Positions 5,420 through 6,625 of a stretch of DNA of 6,625 bases are shown here, piece by piece (positions within the stretch are counted from its first letter, which is position 1; the number at the start of each line of letters is the position of its first letter). Below the pieces are notes generated by a model, which worked only from the letters and a program-made list of their open reading frames with translations, was not told the origin of the DNA and did no database searches. Source of the stretch: Paracoccaceae bacterium (GTDB taxonomy: Bacteria > Pseudomonadota > Alphaproteobacteria > Rhodobacterales > Rhodobacteraceae); contig SKOX01000018.1 of NCBI GenBank assembly GCA_007119835.1, positions 1 to 6,625 on the forward strand. The letters run 5' to 3'. A program made the translations under genes and the position numbers.

Positions 5420-6442
5420 ATGATGCGGCATGTGGCGGCCAACGTCCTGACGCTCCTGGTCCTGGGGCTCGTCCTGCTGCTCGGGGTGGTGATCTGGGGG
5501 CAGACGCAGTTCCGCGAGGAAGGGCCGCTGCGCGAGCCGGTGGTCGTCGAGGTGGAGCGCGGGTCGGGGCTCGTGACGATCGCGCGGGTTCTCGAGGAGG
5601 CGGGTGCGATCGAGAACGCCGCGGTGTTCAGGATCGGCGCACGCTATACCGGGCTCGATCAGGGGCTGCGGTTCGGGGAGTACGAGATCCCGGCCGGCGC
5701 GTCGATGGAGGAGATCCTGCAGCTGCTCAACCGCGGCTCGAACGTGTTCCGGCGCTTCACGGTTCCGGAGGGCTGGACGAGCTGGCAGGTCGTCGAGGCG
5801 CTGAACGCGCGCGATGACCTGGTGGGCGAGATCGCCGAGGTGCCGCCGGAGGGGAGCCTGGCGCCGGCGACCTACGATCTGTCGCGGGGCATGGACCGGA
5901 ACGCGGTGATCGAGCGGATGGCGGCGCGGCAGGCGGAGATCCTCGCGCGGGCGTGGGAGAACCGGGCCCCGGACCTGCCGCTGTCGAGCCCCGAGGAGCT
6001 GCTGATCCTCGCCTCGATCGTCGAGAAGGAGACCGGCGTCGCGGAGGAGCGCGGCACGGTGGCGGCGGTCTTCGTCAACCGGCTGAACCGCGGCATGCGG
6101 CTACAGACCGACCCGACGGTGATCTACGGCATCACCCGGGGCGAGGGCAGCCTCGGGCGGGGGCTGACGCGGGTCGAGCTCAACGAGCGGACGCCGTGGA
6201 ACACCTACGCGATCGACGGGCTGCCGCCGACGCCGATCGCCAATCCGGGAAGGGCCGCGATCGAGGCGGCGGCCAATCCGCCTGCGTCGGAATACTACTA
6301 CTTCGTGGCGGACGGCACGGGCGGGCATGCCTTTGCGCGGACGCTCGAGGAGCACAATCGGAACGTTCGGGTCTGGCGCCAGATCGAGGCGGAACGGGCG
6401 GCGGCGGCCCAGGACGAGCGTGATGCGGAACTCGCGAACTGA
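5420..6442 (+). CDS. mltG: Endolytic murein transglycosylase MltG (YceG family)
   Basis: MltG cuts nascent glycan strands in the periplasm near the inner membrane and is thought to act as a chain terminator working with peptidoglycan synthases. The product has 340 residues, the same as E. coli MltG. A single transmembrane segment at about residues 5-26 follows a short cytoplasmic tip. A LysM-like region (about 35-110) and the YceG catalytic domain (about 110-330) follow. The key motif LASIVEKETGVAEER holds the likely catalytic Glu202, counterpart of E. coli Glu218. The blocks GMRLQTDPTVIYG and TPWNTYAIDGLPPTPIANPG and the C-terminal GGHAFARTLEEHN are all conserved. The gene starts 5 nt after the fabF stop and shares its ribosome-binding site with fabF codons, so the two are probably co-translated. 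The adjacent yicC and gmk genes seen in many relatives are not present. Near-certain family call; the start choice (5411, 5420 or 5423) is less sure. Confidence 0.96.
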   Translation: MMRHVAANVLTLLVLGLVLLLGVVIWGQTQFREEGPLREPVVVEVERGSGLVTIARVLEEAGAIENAAVFRIGARYTGLDQGLRFGEYEIPAGASMEEILQLLNRGSNVFRRFTVPEGWTSWQVVEALNARDDLVGEIAEVPPEGSLAPATYDLSRGMDRNAVIERMAARQAEILARAWENRAPDLPLSSPEELLILASIVEKETGVAEERGTVAAVFVNRLNRGMRLQTDPTVIYGITRGEGSLGRGLTRVELNERTPWNTYAIDGLPPTPIANPGRAAIEAAANPPASEYYYFVADGTGGHAFARTLEEHNRNVRVWRQIEAERAAAAQDERDAELAN

Positions 6443-6625
6443 GCGTCGGGTGCCGCAGGGACGCCGGTGAGGACGTCCCGCGGCGTCGATCGGCATTCGG
6501 TATGGAAACCGTATGGCTTTCGTCGGGGCGAGGGGGGCGTGCGCCAAGCGGCGCCGCTGCCTGCGTCGGCCGGCGGCTCGCCGGTCCGGTTCCGAACGGC
6601 GCGGGCGCACCGGGCGCCGGGCGTC
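6443..6625. other. Right-hand edge without a convincing gene
   Basis: Besides the hairpin above, a second perfect stem CCGGCG/CGCCGG (6570-6575 with 6579-6584) has a 3-base loop. Two short frames open to the right edge, from ATG at 6502 and 6513. Both encode Arg- or Gly/Ala-rich strings with no recognisable motif and no clear ribosome-binding site. I therefore call nothing here. The next gene may begin beyond the window. Confidence 0.5.
6450..6486 (+). terminator. Possible terminator hairpin after mltG
   Basis: CCGC (6453-6456) plus GGGACG (6458-6463) pair with CGTCCC (6474-6479) plus GCGG (6480-6483), with one bulged A at 6457 and a 10-base loop. The stem extends outwards by G6452-C6484 and two wobble pairs. 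It starts a few bases past the mltG stop, where a terminator for the fabF-mltG transcript would be expected. No T-run follows, so it may instead be an mRNA-stabilising structure. Confidence 0.5.

Noticed and set aside
6580..6600. GGTTCCGAAC resembling a tRNA T-loop near the right edge
   Set aside because: The flanking bases do not form a T-stem and no anticodon or acceptor arms could be built around it.
6502..6625. Start of a further gene at the right edge (ATG at 6502 or 6513)
   Set aside because: No ribosome-binding site, low-complexity translations, and no similarity to YicC or another expected neighbour.

Overview
The window is G+C-rich DNA (about two thirds G+C by eye) and looks like the chromosome of an alphaproteobacterium, possibly near Rhodospirillales. 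The evidence is a class I polyhydroxyalkanoate synthase, a serine hydroxymethyltransferase, and the acpP-fabF-mltG gene order that is common in Alphaproteobacteria. The taxonomy is inferred from gene content and protein style only. Nothing points to a plasmid, phage or transposon: I see no integrase, transposase, tRNA, CRISPR array or obvious terminal repeats.

Layout: (1) Positions 1-180, minus strand, hold the start of a lipoprotein gene that begins with TTG and runs off the left edge. (2) An 84-bp divergent spacer carries a 12-bp-period direct repeat and a small inverted repeat, with a candidate promoter just to its left. (3) phaC (265-2121, +) encodes the enzyme that polymerises hydroxyacyl-CoA into storage granules. 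(4) A strong hairpin at 2125-2172 separates phaC from the convergent glyA. (5) glyA (2182-3477, -) encodes serine hydroxymethyltransferase. (6) A 285-bp divergent region holds a candidate acpP promoter, a structured acpP leader and a short direct repeat in front of glyA. (7) acpP (3763-4002, +) is followed by a near-ideal intrinsic terminator. (8) fabF (4152-5414, +) has its own candidate promoter. (9) mltG (5420-6442, +) starts just after the fabF stop, with its ribosome-binding site inside the last fabF codons. (10) The last 183 bp contain a possible terminator hairpin and no convincing gene.

Functionally, acpP and fabF supply the carrier protein and the elongating condensing enzyme of type II fatty acid synthesis. 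mltG, translationally adjacent to fabF, cleaves nascent peptidoglycan strands at the inner membrane, so envelope lipid and wall synthesis are linked in one transcript. phaC competes for acyl and acetyl-CoA carbon on the storage side, and glyA feeds one-carbon metabolism. The terminator between acpP and fabF suggests that acpP is made in excess of fabF.

This is mostly a housekeeping region and I do not see a new multi-gene system. The points most worth a second look are the Ser-x-Cys-x-Gly-Gly nucleophile motif in PhaC in place of the usual Gly-x-Cys-x-Gly-Gly, the cryptic TTG-started lipoprotein divergent from phaC, and the arrangement of signals around acpP.
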